Source: an uncultured Bacilli bacterium (GTDB lineage: Bacteria; Bacillota_I; Bacilli_A; RF39; UBA660). From it: DNA of 58,253 bases. The stretch covers positions 1 through 58,253 of the forward strand of contig CANRME010000001.1 of NCBI GenBank assembly GCA_947631655.1. The letters are read 5' to 3'. Of the stretch, positions 1 through 8,812 are shown piece by piece; positions within the stretch are counted from its first letter, which is position 1, and every line of letters begins with the position of its first letter. The position numbers and the translations under genes were made by a program. The notes under the pieces were generated by a model. It was not told the DNA's origin, searched no databases, and was given only the letters and a program-made list of their open reading frames with translations.

Positions 1-62
1 AGGAGAAATAAAATGATAGTAATGAGCTTGAGAACTTTTAAAATAAAAGTCTTAGTTTTCAT
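1..62 (-). CDS. 5' end of a secreted or membrane protein gene (partial)
   Basis: A minus-strand reading frame begins at an ATG (60-62) behind a GGGAGG ribosome binding site (73-78) and leaves the window after 20 codons. The readable N-terminus, MKTKTFILKVLKLITIILFL, has a Lys-rich start followed by a hydrophobic run, as in a signal peptide or first membrane helix. A promoter lies at the expected distance upstream. Nothing can be said about function because the mature part is outside the window. Confidence 0.6.
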   Translation of the reverse strand, partial: MKTKTFILKVLKLITIILFL

Positions 63-128
63 TTTTATCAAACCTCCCTTCTATAAAGATTGGAGGTAGA
101 CACTCAACAACTGATATTCCCTATAAAA

Positions 129-157
129 AGTATACTATTTATTACATTCAAAAACAA
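129..157 (-). promoter_or_regulatory. Promoter of the left-edge partial gene
   Basis: On the minus strand TTGTTT (152-157) and TATACT (129-134) are separated by 17 nt, a good sigma-A arrangement. Transcription would start near 122 and leave a leader of about 60 nt before the ATG at 62. Confidence 0.5.
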
Positions 158-235
158 GCGTTCGAGCAATATTTTGATAAAAAGTTGTTGATTTTCTTAT
201 TGGGACACCATTTTTGATAATTAAAAGTCCCTATT

Positions 236-877
236 TTAATGTTTTTCAGTTAACTTATTAAATTTAATATTTATAGAGATAATAATGATAATGGTACTTA
301 AACCAGTAAAAATAAAATTCCAAATGAGACCATTATAACCTGATAAGTCAGAATTTTTTTCGTATTTAGTTTCTTTATTTACTTCTACAAAAATATCATA
401 CTTTTCTTTACTATTATATAAATTTACAATGGTTTTCTTAATTTCTTCATCAAAGCTTTCATTATAACCCGGAAAAACTTTGTTACCAATAATTATAAAA
501 GGTACACCAAAATTGGAACTATATGGGTTGTACCCGAGAAACTCTGCGATAGTATTTAACATATTGCTGTTATTTTTATCATTCCAAACTTCATAAGATT
601 CTAAATTAAAGTATTTTCCATAATCATTAGTAATACTATTTAAGTAATTTAAAAATGCTCGGCAGAAATCACATCCTTTTCCTCTAAACATATAGATTGT
701 TATCTTGTCTTTACTTTCTTCATAATTAGAAAAAGATGCTTCTATTTGTTCGTCAGCAAGTGTTTCTTCTAAATTTAGTGAATTGTAATTACTTTTATCA
801 ATACTTGTTGCTTGCGAATTAGTAAGAAAACAAAAAGAGCAAAAAATTGCTATAGTTAAATAAATTATCTTTTTCAT
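236..877 (-). CDS. Membrane-tethered thioredoxin-like protein
   Basis: A 213-residue protein with an N-terminal signal sequence (about 1-23), an exported domain and one C-terminal membrane helix (about 183-203). The exported domain has a thioredoxin-type CxxC (Cys69 and Cys72, in GKGCDFC) and a probable cis-proline loop (VPF, Pro126). It is therefore likely an extracytoplasmic thiol-disulfide oxidoreductase anchored on the outer face of the membrane. The start is fixed by AGAAAGGAAGG just before the ATG. The next gene upstream, ending at 971, encodes an XRE-type membrane regulator. A terminator-like hairpin (896-921) lies between them, so co-transcription is uncertain. The partner protein it oxidises or reduces is unknown. 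Confidence 0.7.
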   Translation of the reverse strand: MKKIIYLTIAIFCSFCFLTNSQATSIDKSNYNSLNLEETLADEQIEASFSNYEESKDKITIYMFRGKGCDFCRAFLNYLNSITNDYGKYFNLESYEVWNDKNNSNMLNTIAEFLGYNPYSSNFGVPFIIIGNKVFPGYNESFDEEIKKTIVNLYNSKEKYDIFVEVNKETKYEKNSDLSGYNGLIWNFIFTGLSTIIIIISINIKFNKLTEKH

Positions 878-895
878 AAACCTTCCTTTCTATAA

Positions 896-921
896 TAAAA
901 AGATACCAGTTGTCACTGGTA
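896..921 (-). terminator. Rho-independent terminator after the XRE membrane regulator
   Basis: TACCAGT (904-910), loop TGTC and ACTGGTA (915-921) form a perfect 7-bp hairpin. On the minus strand it is followed by a T-rich run (complement of AAAAAG at 896-901). It ends the transcript of the gene at 971-1678. Confidence 0.6.
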
Positions 922-970
922 ATTAATATAGAATAAAGGTTGTATATACTAAACTATAAGTTGAATTTAT

Positions 971-1678
971 TTATTCATCTGTTTCATCACAAATTACCTT
1001 ATTTTCTAATGGTATTTTGTAAAATGTTGATTGGTCTTTGGAATCAACAGCGATTATGACTAAAAATAGTGTACTATTTTTATATATTTTACAATCTTTA
1101 GAATTAAAATTAAATTTTACTTTTTTTAAATAATCATTTAATAAGATTGGGTTGCCTTGATAACTATAATTTCCAATTTTGGTTTGAGTATTATCGATAT
1201 TAGCATATAATTCGCACTCGATTTTTTTATAAAAGGTATTATCAAATTTTTCATTATAGGTAATATTAGAAATATTTCCAGAAGTTTTAAATTTATTATA
1301 AGCGATTGCCCCCGAAACACTAAATTTAGCCGATGAAGAATTTAATGTTTCAAAAGAAAAGTTAGCGCTATTAAGAAAACTATGATAAAGCATTATATTT
1401 ATTAATGTTAAACAAGCTAAAAATGAGGCAATGCTAATGCATAATTTTACTTTTTTTAGTGAGTATTTATTTGGTTCATTTCCTAATAAAACATTGATAT
1501 TTAGATGGTAATCTTCGCAAATTTGGTTTAAAACAGCTATATCAGGAATATTCTTGCCATTCTCCCATTTACTCACAGCTTGATAAGTTACTCCATATTT
1601 TTCGCCAAATTTTTCTTGCGTTAAGTTAGATTCTTTGCGTAATTTTTTGATAAAAGCTCCGATTTTAATTTGATTCAT
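971..1678 (-). CDS. XRE-family regulator with one membrane helix
   Basis: The true start is the ATG at 1678, five bases after GGAGG. An in-frame TTG four codons upstream would place the ribosome binding site inside the gene. The 235-residue product has an N-terminal XRE helix-turn-helix (about 6-60, including LTQEKFGEKYGVTYQAVSKW), then a hydrophobic segment near 77-100. A C-terminal domain of about 130 residues is rich in N, S and Y and probably extracytoplasmic. The layout suggests a membrane-bound transcription factor that reads a surface signal. Its closest partner is the thioredoxin-like gene downstream. The sensory domain is not recognised. Confidence 0.7.
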   Translation of the reverse strand: MNQIKIGAFIKKLRKESNLTQEKFGEKYGVTYQAVSKWENGKNIPDIAVLNQICEDYHLNINVLLGNEPNKYSLKKVKLCISIASFLACLTLINIMLYHSFLNSANFSFETLNSSSAKFSVSGAIAYNKFKTSGNISNITYNEKFDNTFYKKIECELYANIDNTQTKIGNYSYQGNPILLNDYLKKVKFNFNSKDCKIYKNSTLFLVIIAVDSKDQSTFYKIPLENKVICDETDE

Positions 1679-1736
1679 TACTACCTCCAATAACTATTTA
1701 CTAGATTATAACACAAAGTAATCTTAATATAAATGA

Positions 1737-1763
1737 AAACCCATACAATAAAAGTATGAGTTT
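1737..1763 (-). terminator. Probable terminator after the LOG-family gene
   Basis: AAACCCATAC (1737-1746) pairs with GTATGAGTTT (1754-1763), allowing one G-U pair in the minus-strand RNA, with a 7-nt loop. Only a short T run follows, so it is a weak candidate. Confidence 0.4.
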
Positions 1764-1794
1764 GGCGGTTCCCTAAAGACGATTATTAAGCGCT

Positions 1795-2445
1795 TTATAG
1801 CATCTTTTTTAAAACATTTTCCTTTTTTATTTTATCTTCTTTAATAAAATCTTCTATGGCAAGTTTATCACTAGTATATGAGATACCAAAGTTTGTTTCA
1901 ATTTCTTTAATTTTTTGATAATTTTCAATGTAGTATAGAATTGAAGATAAAGAATTAGAAACAAAATAATTTCTTTTATCTTTAAGATTAGAAAAGTGTT
2001 CATCATATAATTTTTGCATAAATTCTAATAGTTTGTCAAAATATCCATGTGAATTATAAATAACAATTGGTTTATCAAATTCATGGCATCTTTTACTTTC
2101 AATCGCCGTAAATAGTTCATAAATTGTTCCGATACCACCTGGTAAAAATATAAGGGTATCACTTGCAGAAATAACACTACTGGTTCTTTCACTAACGGTT
2201 TTTGTTAGAATCTTAGTATTACAGCTTAATTCTTTTAAATTTTCTTTATAGACTTCTGGACAGATGCCAGTTACTTCTCTATTAGCATTAAGTGCTATAT
2301 TATAAGCTAAACCCATTAAACCAGTGGTGCAAGCCCCAAATACTAACTCGTTTTCTTTCATTAATTCATTTAAAAACGTTTTGCAATCTTCAAAATATTC
2401 AATTGGAATATCATTACTAGAAGAACATCCTATAAATAATTTCAT
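1795..2445 (-). CDS. LOG-family (TIGR00730) nucleoside-monophosphate phosphoribohydrolase
   Basis: A 216-residue Rossmann-like protein with the family signature PGGIGTIYE (102-110) and an N-terminal MKLFIGCSSSN strand-loop. Members of this family cleave N6-modified or plain AMP to base and ribose 5-phosphate; in bacteria many were once called lysine decarboxylase-like. The substrate here is unknown. The start has AGAGGTG nine bases upstream. It lies six bases after a 173-residue gene of unknown function in the same direction, so the two are probably one operon. Confidence 0.75.
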   Translation of the reverse strand: MKLFIGCSSSNDIPIEYFEDCKTFLNELMKENELVFGACTTGLMGLAYNIALNANREVTGICPEVYKENLKELSCNTKILTKTVSERTSSVISASDTLIFLPGGIGTIYELFTAIESKRCHEFDKPIVIYNSHGYFDKLLEFMQKLYDEHFSNLKDKRNYFVSNSLSSILYYIENYQKIKEIETNFGISYTSDKLAIEDFIKEDKIKKENVLKKML

Positions 2446-2451
2446 ACCGAT

Positions 2452-2973
2452 TCACCTCTTAGGGAAAAATTTTCTAATTAATTTCGGAAGGTCTTTTTCT
2501 TCTTTAGCTGGTTTAAAATCTTTAGGTAAGGTAATTCCTTCTGGTAAAGTCATTTTAATATGACCTTGTTTAAACCATAAAAAGTCTCTTAAAGAATAAA
2601 TTTTAAATTCTAATAATTCACAATCTCTTACCATTTCGGGATGATTTTCTCTTTCTTCGGATTTCAGCGAATTATATTTGTGAGCTATTGTTTCACGTTC
2701 TTGCTGAATACTTTGGGCTAGAGATATAATTTCTTCTTCGGTTAAGTCTTTTACTTTGTTATAATCAACAATCCAATCTAATTTTTTAAAAAACTCTATT
2801 TCTTCTTTTTTATCAAACTTAACAAACTCATATCTATTACTATCATCAATAATTATAATACCATTATTAAGCATTTTAGTATAAACAGATGCAAGAATTG
2901 GTATATCAGTTTGATTTAAATAAGCAATATCATTTTTTTGAACATAAACTTCTTTATCAGTAATTATTTTCAT
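2452..2973 (-). CDS. Protein of unknown function, paralogue of the 29516-30283 product
   Basis: A soluble 173-residue protein with no recognised domain, beginning behind GGAGG. Its first part matches the protein encoded at 29516-30283: both start MKI(I/F) with a D-x-E-V-Y-V-Q segment, and both contain a W-I-V-D-Y block preceded by I-E-(F/Y)-F-K. The C-terminal part differs, being short and Lys/Pro-rich here (KEEKDLPKLIRKFFPKR). It is transcribed with the LOG-family gene and divergently from cardiolipin synthase. Confidence 0.55.
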   Translation of the reverse strand: MKIITDKEVYVQKNDIAYLNQTDIPILASVYTKMLNNGIIIIDDSNRYEFVKFDKKEEIEFFKKLDWIVDYNKVKDLTEEEIISLAQSIQQERETIAHKYNSLKSEERENHPEMVRDCELLEFKIYSLRDFLWFKQGHIKMTLPEGITLPKDFKPAKEEKDLPKLIRKFFPKR

Positions 2974-3031
2974 ATAAAACCTCCACTTGGTAGTTTATTA
3001 TAGCATAAAAATTAAAATTCACAATATTTTA

Positions 3032-3040
3032 TGCTATAAT
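3032..3040 (+). promoter_or_regulatory. Extended -10 promoter of cls
   Basis: TGCTATAAT is a consensus extended -10 element (TG-N-TATAAT). It sits 25 bases before the ATG at 3066, with AAGGAG at 3051-3056. No good -35 box is seen, as expected for this promoter class. Confidence 0.6.
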
Positions 3041-3065
3041 TGAGTTAATGAAGGAGTAATGTTTT

Positions 3066-4568
3066 ATGTTAAATGCAGTTAAAAGAGTATTAATAGTTTT
3101 AATAGGAGTGATATTACAATTTGGGTTTGCGATATTAATAAGATTATTTTTTTATAAGTACTTAGGACTTATTACTTTAGCTTATAGTATTGCGAGTGTG
3201 TTAATAGTTTTAGGATTATTAAAAAATAGTACCAGACTTTCTAATGATATACCATGGATGATTTTGATTTTAATTTTCCCAATTTTTGGAACGATTTTAT
3301 TAATTACTTTAGGAAAGAATTACTCTAAAAACAAGTTACTTAAAAATATCTTTAATTGTGAAAAAGAATATAGTAAATATCTAGTGGGAGAAGAAGATAC
3401 TAAAAAGGAAGTAGAAGAAAAAGACTTAGATAATATTAAATATTTACTTAATCGGACTAATTATTTTGTTAGTACGGGAAATGTTATTACATACTATAAT
3501 TTTGGTGAAAAGTTTTATCCGGAGTTATTAAAAGAACTTAAAAAAGCGGAAAAGTTTATATTTATGGAATATTTTATTATTAATGAAGGATATATGTGGA
3601 ATGGAATTTTAGATATTCTAAAAGAGAAAGCTAACAAAGGGGTAGATGTAAGAATTCTATATGATGATATGGGAAGTATTGCGATGCTTAAGTCTAATTA
3701 TGCGAAAATATTAGCTAAATTTGGAATTAAGTGTATTCCTTTTAATAAGGTTAGCCCATTTAGAGGGATATTTATGAATAATCGTGACCACCGGAAAATG
3801 ACAATTATTGATGGAAAAGTAGCTTTTTCGGGTGGGGTAAATTTAAGTGATGAATATGTAAATATTAATAGTAGATTAGGTATTTGGAAAGATAATGGAA
3901 TTAAGATAGAAGGAAATGCGATTTGGAATCTAACAGTTATGTTTTTAACACTATGGAATGCAAATAATAAAGAAGATAAAGATATTACAAAATTTAGATA
4001 TGAATTTATGAGTAGCAAGAAAAATGGTTATGTAATACCTTATGGGGTTGCTCCTTTACATCAAGACTTAATTGGGGAAGATGTTTATATTAATATGATT
4101 AATAGCGCAAAAAGTTATTTATATATTATGACTCCTTATTTAATTATTGATACCGATATGGTTAATTCTTTGTGTCGAGCAGCGAAAAGAGGAGTTGATG
4201 TAAGAATTATTGTTCCGGGGATTCCCGATAAAAAAATAGTTTATACACAAACGACTTCATTCTTTAAAGTATTACATGATAGTGGAGTTAAAATTTATAA
4301 ATATACTAATGGGTTTGTGCATTCTAAAGTATTCTTATCTGATGACGTGCGAGCAGTGGTAGGAACTATTAATATGGATTATCGTAGTTTATATTTACAC
4401 TTTGAAAATGGTACTTATATGGAAGAAGTTAAAGTAATTAAAGATATTTATGATGATTTTACAGAAACATTTAAAGATTCTAAAGAGTTAAAAGATGAAG
4501 ATGTTAAAGTAGGATTCATTAAATCGTTATGGCAAGCCATACTGCGTTTATTTGCTCCTTTATTCTAG
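3066..4568 (+). CDS. cls: Cardiolipin synthase (phospholipase D family)
   Basis: A 500-residue membrane enzyme that joins two phosphatidylglycerol molecules into cardiolipin and glycerol. Three hydrophobic segments (about 8-30, 35-53, 62-82) precede two PLD catalytic motifs: HRKMTIID (His242, Lys244, Asp249) and HSKVFLSD (His419, Lys421, Asp426). Length and motif spacing are usual for bacterial Cls. The first ATG after AAGGAG (3059) is out of frame and too close, so the start is 3066. A small membrane protein follows after 13 bases. Confidence 0.93.
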   Translation: MLNAVKRVLIVLIGVILQFGFAILIRLFFYKYLGLITLAYSIASVLIVLGLLKNSTRLSNDIPWMILILIFPIFGTILLITLGKNYSKNKLLKNIFNCEKEYSKYLVGEEDTKKEVEEKDLDNIKYLLNRTNYFVSTGNVITYYNFGEKFYPELLKELKKAEKFIFMEYFIINEGYMWNGILDILKEKANKGVDVRILYDDMGSIAMLKSNYAKILAKFGIKCIPFNKVSPFRGIFMNNRDHRKMTIIDGKVAFSGGVNLSDEYVNINSRLGIWKDNGIKIEGNAIWNLTVMFLTLWNANNKEDKDITKFRYEFMSSKKNGYVIPYGVAPLHQDLIGEDVYINMINSAKSYLYIMTPYLIIDTDMVNSLCRAAKRGVDVRIIVPGIPDKKIVYTQTTSFFKVLHDSGVKIYKYTNGFVHSKVFLSDDVRAVVGTINMDYRSLYLHFENGTYMEEVKVIKDIYDDFTETFKDSKELKDEDVKVGFIKSLWQAILRLFAPLF

Positions 4569-4581
4569 TAAGTGATGAATA

Positions 4582-4965
4582 ATGAAAGATAAATATTTAG
4601 TTATTTTAAAATACTATGTTAATTACTTGATATTATTATTAATTTTTAAATATATCCATATTATATTGCCGGTTAGATTTGATTCTTTTGGAGGAATTTA
4701 TGCTTTAATATATATTCCTATTGCTTATTTAGTAGTAAAATATATGTTTATTTATGACTTAGAAAAAAATAAGCATTTAAAGAAAAAATATTTACTGCCA
4801 GTCTTAATTGGTTATACATTACTTAATTTTATTTTAGGAATGCCTTTATTATATAATATCGCTATCATAGTGTTCCTTATTTTATTAAAAGGAAGTTTGG
4901 TTGTCGATGCCGAAGAAACCCTAAAAAATATAAAAGAATATTATGAAAAGAAAAACGTTAAATAG
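4582..4965 (+). CDS. Small polytopic membrane protein of unknown function
   Basis: A 127-residue protein that is mostly hydrophobic, with about four membrane-spanning stretches (around 9-28, 37-56, 69-88, 91-107) and a charged Lys/Glu tail. No family motif is recognised. It follows cls by 13 bases and is probably co-transcribed, which hints at an envelope role, but nothing in the sequence fixes a function. Confidence 0.55.
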   Translation: MKDKYLVILKYYVNYLILLLIFKYIHIILPVRFDSFGGIYALIYIPIAYLVVKYMFIYDLEKNKHLKKKYLLPVLIGYTLLNFILGMPLLYNIAIIVFLILLKGSLVVDAEETLKNIKEYYEKKNVK

Positions 4966-5015
4966 AATGTATTAATATTTAAATATAAATACAATTTATA
5001 AAGGAAGATAAATAT

Positions 5016-5345
5016 ATGGGACATTTAAAATTACGAAAACTTATTAAAGAGGAAACAATTTGGAAAGATAAAACGAAAGATGAACATAAATGTAAATTTG
5101 TAGTACATTGTATTTTAAAAGTTCAGACTAAACAAAATATTATAAAGTACTATGATGTAAAAAAGTGTAATAAATGTTTATCTTTTAAAAGTATCTCCAA
5201 ATGGCACAATGTAAGTGGTTGTATCTTTGGAGAATTGACTGAAGAGCAAAAGAAGTTACCCGTTATTAAAGCTCTTGGAGATAATTACTATACAATTGGA
5301 TTTCAAAATTTAAAAAATATAACTTATGAAGGAGAAGAAAAATGA
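5016..5345 (+). CDS. Small Cys-containing protein of unknown function
   Basis: A 109-residue soluble protein behind AAGGAAG. Cys26, Cys32, the CxxC pair Cys51/Cys54 and Cys69 could bind a metal, but the spacing does not match a zinc-ribbon family I can name. The stop overlaps the ATG of the following acetyltransferase (ATGA), so the two are translationally coupled. Confidence 0.5.
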   Translation: MGHLKLRKLIKEETIWKDKTKDEHKCKFVVHCILKVQTKQNIIKYYDVKKCNKCLSFKSISKWHNVSGCIFGELTEEQKKLPVIKALGDNYYTIGFQNLKNITYEGEEK

Positions 5346-5803
5346 AAATAAGAATTGCTGAACCTAAGGATGCCGAAAGGCTTAATGCTTTTTTAACGTT
5401 ATTAATTAGAGATGAAAAACAATATGACGATGGAATTAATGAAAATTTTGTCGTAACCAATATGTACGAAAACTTTATTGGTGATCCTAAAAGGATTATC
5501 TTGGTAGCAGAAGAAGATGAAAAAATAATTGGTTATTTATATGGTTTTATTATAGATAGTGATGAAGTTGAAACTAAAAAAATTGCTAAACTAGACGCTT
5601 TATATGTTGAAGAAAATGTTCGTAAAAAAGGAATTGCCGAATCTTTAATCAATATTTTTAAAGACTGGGTCATAGATAATAACATTTCAAAGATAGAGGT
5701 AAATGTTTGTAGTGATAACTATAAAGCTAAAAGTTTATATCAGAAGAAGGGGTTTAAAACGACTAAAGAAACGATGTCTTTAGAAATTAATGATTATGAA
5801 TAA
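5342..5803 (+). CDS. GNAT-family N-acetyltransferase
   Basis: A 153-residue acetyl-CoA-dependent acetyltransferase. The fold is shown by the N-terminal IRIAEPKDAERL, the central strand LDALYVEENVRKKGIA carrying the pyrophosphate-binding R-x-x-G-x-A motif, and the C-terminal N-x-x-A-x-x-L-Y-x-K-x-G-F segment. The substrate (protein, small amine or antibiotic) cannot be read from the sequence. Its end overlaps the start of the sirtuin gene by eight bases. A protein acetyltransferase next to a deacetylase would make sense, but this is inference. Confidence 0.8.
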   Translation: MKIRIAEPKDAERLNAFLTLLIRDEKQYDDGINENFVVTNMYENFIGDPKRIILVAEEDEKIIGYLYGFIIDSDEVETKKIAKLDALYVEENVRKKGIAESLINIFKDWVIDNNISKIEVNVCSDNYKAKSLYQKKGFKTTKETMSLEINDYE

Positions 5804-6464
5804 AATAGAAGAATTACAAAAATTAATTAATGAATGTGATAATATTGTTTTTTTAGGAGGAGCGGGTGTTTCAACTGATAGTGGGATTAAAGACTTTCGG
5901 AGTAAAACGGGATTATATCAAGAAAAGACTAAATTTCCACCAGAATATATGTTAAGTATTGATGCGTTATATAATTATCCAGAAGATTTTTTTGATTATT
6001 ATAGAAATAATTTAAATTGTTTAGACGCCTTACCTAATGTTACCCATTTATATTTAAAGAAATTAGAGGACAATAAAAAACTAAAGGGGATAATCACCCA
6101 AAATATTGATGGATTACATACTAAAGCGGGATGCCAAAACGTTTATGAAGTACATGGTAGTATTTATAATAATTATTGTACTTTATGCCATAAATCATAT
6201 GAAGCAGAAGTAGTATTTAATAGTACTGGTATCCCAAAATGTTCTTGTGGAGGAGTTATAAAACCGGATGTAGTTTTGTATGGCGAAATGTTACCTCCAT
6301 GTTACGAAGAAGCTATTAACTTAGTCTTAAATGCGGAAATGTTAATTGTAGCTGGGACTTCTTTAAAAGTTAGTACAGCAAGTAGCTTAGTTAATTTATT
6401 TAGAGGTAAATACTTAGTAATTATAAATAATGCAAAAACGGATTATGATTATAAAGCTATTTAA
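5796..6464 (+). CDS. Sir2-family NAD-dependent protein deacylase, interrupted near the C-terminus
   Basis: The NAD-binding GGAGVSTDSGI and DFRS motifs, TQNIDGLH, the catalytic-His region EVHGS and a four-Cys zinc site (CTLC and CSC) identify a bacterial sirtuin that removes acyl groups from lysines. The frame stops at TAA (6462-6464) after ...DYDYKAI. The same frame then continues V-I-C-D-D-L-T-K-V-F-R-K-L-H to a second TAA at 6507-6509. These residues are the normal last strand and helix of the family, where A-x-L-V-I is expected. A TTA-to-TAA change at one codon would explain this. The product is either a slightly shortened enzyme or a young pseudogene, or the base is a sequence error. Confidence 0.8.
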   Translation: MNKIEELQKLINECDNIVFLGGAGVSTDSGIKDFRSKTGLYQEKTKFPPEYMLSIDALYNYPEDFFDYYRNNLNCLDALPNVTHLYLKKLEDNKKLKGIITQNIDGLHTKAGCQNVYEVHGSIYNNYCTLCHKSYEAEVVFNSTGIPKCSCGGVIKPDVVLYGEMLPPCYEEAINLVLNAEMLIVAGTSLKVSTASSLVNLFRGKYLVIINNAKTDYDYKAI

Positions 6465-6510
6465 GTAATCTGCGATGATCTTACCAAAGTTTTTAGAAAA
6501 TTACATTAAA

Positions 6511-6537
6511 AAACGACGTTAAAGTCGTTTTATTTTT
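6511..6537. terminator. Bidirectional terminator between sirtuin and glycan operon
   Basis: AAACGAC (6511-6517), loop GTTAAA and GTCGTTT (6524-6530) are followed by TATTTTTTT on the plus strand. On the minus strand the stem is followed by a T run from the A-rich side. The loop contains the stop codon (6519-6521) of the last gene of the glycan operon. Confidence 0.7.
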
Positions 6538-8054
6538 TTGATACATTCATTACATTTTTTTAAATATTTTAGTGATATTAAGGCACATCCAAAGAAATCT
6601 TTTAAAGCTAAATACCATTGTTCTTGTTTATAATACGCATTTGCTCTCTTAAGATGTTCTTTCAAATCTATATTAAATAAATAATTGATATGGTAACTAC
6701 CGTTTTTTATGCTAATATTTTCGTATATTTCGTTAAAGTAATAATTAGCTAAGTAGTAAAAATAACATTTATTTTTATTACTATTATCGATTTTAGTTAA
6801 CAGATCTTTACTATTAGTCCTTATAATTGAATCATATAAATTTTCTAGGTCATCCAAATTTAATTTTTTAGAATTAGGTAAATATAAATTAACAGCTTTT
6901 GCAAAATTACCTAAATAATAATAGTATCTGGCTTCTAATATAGAATTTTTAAAATGTATTTGATATTTTTTTATTTGTTTACTAACTTTTTTATTTGGAT
7001 ATTTTATTATTTTATTTAATATTCTTTTATTAAAATCTTGATTTAAATAATTTATTCTTGTACTATTTGATAAATACTTATTCATTCTATCTTCATTTTT
7101 TTTGCCATCCTCCCATTGACTTTTCATTCTAATAGGATGCTTTATATGACAACAAGTAGCCGATGGTACTGGTATAATCTTTACCCCATTTTCAATACAT
7201 AGAGATACAAAGGTAGTATCATCACATCCCCATCCAACTAAGAATTCCGCAAAACCACCAATTTTTTCAAAATTTTTCTTGCTAACAGCAAATAAAAAAC
7301 CATATACCATTCTGTATAATTGCCAAGAATCATACATACTAATTTTATTATTACTTACCCATAAGTTTTTCATACTAGACATTTTTTGTAACATATTAGT
7401 TTCACTCATCATATTATAAGTCCAACTTCCTCTAAAATCAGTTATAAATCGATTATCTAGCCAAAAACAAGGTTCCTTTTTATATATGAATTTTTTTAAA
7501 TCTCTTATTGGAGGAATATTTTCGATATCTTCTCTAAAGCCAAAAAATATTGTACTATCTAGATATTCTTGTTGTCTTTTTACAATTTCATCAATAGTAA
7601 AGGGAAATAATATAATATCTGAATCACAAAAAATGATTAAATCTCCTGAAGCATATTTGCACCCCATATTTATTCCTTGAGCTTTTCCTAAATGGTATTG
7701 TTTAATGTACATTAATTTAAAACTAAAATCCTCTTTTAAGATAAAATCTTCTGTAGTATCGGTACTTCCATCATCTACTACTATGACTTCTAATTTATTA
7801 TTAAAGTTATGACATAAATAAGTATTTTCAATTGATTTTAATGTATATAGTAATGTATTCCCAGAATTCCAAGTAGATATTACAATACTAACTCTATATT
7901 TGCATTCTTTTAAAGGAAAATTATTTATTGAATTATAGGGTTCTAAATTAAGAGATTCTTTAAATCTGTTTTTATATTCTTTTGCAATATCTTGATAATC
8001 GTTTATAAATTTTTTTATCTCAGGAGAAAAATTATCTTGAACTAATTTTCCCAT
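6519..8054 (-). CDS. Family 2 glycosyltransferase with C-terminal extension
   Basis: A 511-residue cytoplasmic protein. It has the GT-A donor-binding start VSIVISTWNSGNTL, VVDDGSTD, the metal-binding D-S-D motif (FCDSDIILF) and an acceptor-side GGFAEFLVGWGCDDTTF block typical of galactosyl/N-acetylgalactosaminyl-type transferases. The last 190 residues are rich in Tyr and Lys and look like helical TPR-like repeats. It is the last gene of the 15-gene operon. It overlaps its neighbour by 13 bases and has no clear ribosome binding site, so it is probably translated by coupling. Sugar donor and acceptor are unknown. Confidence 0.8.
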   Translation of the reverse strand: MGKLVQDNFSPEIKKFINDYQDIAKEYKNRFKESLNLEPYNSINNFPLKECKYRVSIVISTWNSGNTLLYTLKSIENTYLCHNFNNKLEVIVVDDGSTDTTEDFILKEDFSFKLMYIKQYHLGKAQGINMGCKYASGDLIIFCDSDIILFPFTIDEIVKRQQEYLDSTIFFGFREDIENIPPIRDLKKFIYKKEPCFWLDNRFITDFRGSWTYNMMSETNMLQKMSSMKNLWVSNNKISMYDSWQLYRMVYGFLFAVSKKNFEKIGGFAEFLVGWGCDDTTFVSLCIENGVKIIPVPSATCCHIKHPIRMKSQWEDGKKNEDRMNKYLSNSTRINYLNQDFNKRILNKIIKYPNKKVSKQIKKYQIHFKNSILEARYYYYLGNFAKAVNLYLPNSKKLNLDDLENLYDSIIRTNSKDLLTKIDNSNKNKCYFYYLANYYFNEIYENISIKNGSYHINYLFNIDLKEHLKRANAYYKQEQWYLALKDFFGCALISLKYLKKCNECIKKIKRL

Positions 8055-8812
8055 TTAACTGTGCCCTCTATTGGATTGTCACTTTCATTAGAATATCCCC
8101 CTAAATAATATTTAACTGTTACTTCCTTATTAGTTAATACTTTAACATTATTTTGCATTAATAATTTCATCATTTTTTCATCCTCAGGATTACACTCATC
8201 ATAATCTTTTTGAGTATACTCACTTGGTATTTCTTTATTATTAAATAATTCTGCTCTAAGCAACCAGACATTTGTATCTACAGTATACCCAAATCTATCA
8301 TGCCAAATATTACTACCTCTTTTAACTACCCCTGCTTTAAGCATATCCTCATACATTTCTAATTTTTGTTTATGCGTTCTACCCCAAGGATATTCTTCTT
8401 TTAAATATGGTGTCCCATCTTTATATAAAACTTCTCTATAAGAATGTACCGCTTCACAATTTTCTTTTAATGCAAAATTATATAATTTTTCTAAATGCTC
8501 TGGATAAAATTCATTATCATCATCTAGAAATGAAAACCAGCCCTTTTTGACTTTATGAATAGCATATGTTCTAAGTTTAGCCAAAACATTTGGGCCACTT
8601 TTATCTTCTTTATTCCTTTTATAATACTCCCATTCTATCTTAGGATCGTTTTTATACTTTTCATTTAGCATCTTTAAAGTTTTAGAACAATCATCAATTA
8701 TTATTAAATGCTTTACATTTTTATATGTTTGTATTTGAACAGTTTTTATAGCTCTTTCTAACAAATTTGGACGATTTTTAGTAATCGTTATTACTGTTAT
8801 TAATTCATGCAT
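8042..8812 (-). CDS. Family 2 glycosyltransferase
   Basis: A 256-residue GT-A enzyme with VITITKNRPNLLERAI, the nucleotide-binding IIDDCS and the metal-binding FLDDDNEF. A conserved late segment (YDECNPEDEKMMKLL) probably contributes the catalytic base region. No membrane segment. It overlaps the PIG-L gene by eight bases and the following glycosyltransferase by 13, so it is part of the glycan operon. Donor and acceptor are not predictable. Confidence 0.8.
   Translation of the reverse strand: MHELITVITITKNRPNLLERAIKTVQIQTYKNVKHLIIIDDCSKTLKMLNEKYKNDPKIEWEYYKRNKEDKSGPNVLAKLRTYAIHKVKKGWFSFLDDDNEFYPEHLEKLYNFALKENCEAVHSYREVLYKDGTPYLKEEYPWGRTHKQKLEMYEDMLKAGVVKRGSNIWHDRFGYTVDTNVWLLRAELFNNKEIPSEYTQKDYDECNPEDEKMMKLLMQNNVKVLTNKEVTVKYYLGGYSNESDNPIEGTVKWEN

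Noticed and set aside
13..99. A 28-codon plus-strand ORF with an AGGAG site at the left edge
   Set aside because: It overlaps antisense the better-supported minus-strand gene start (1-62) and has no recognisable features.
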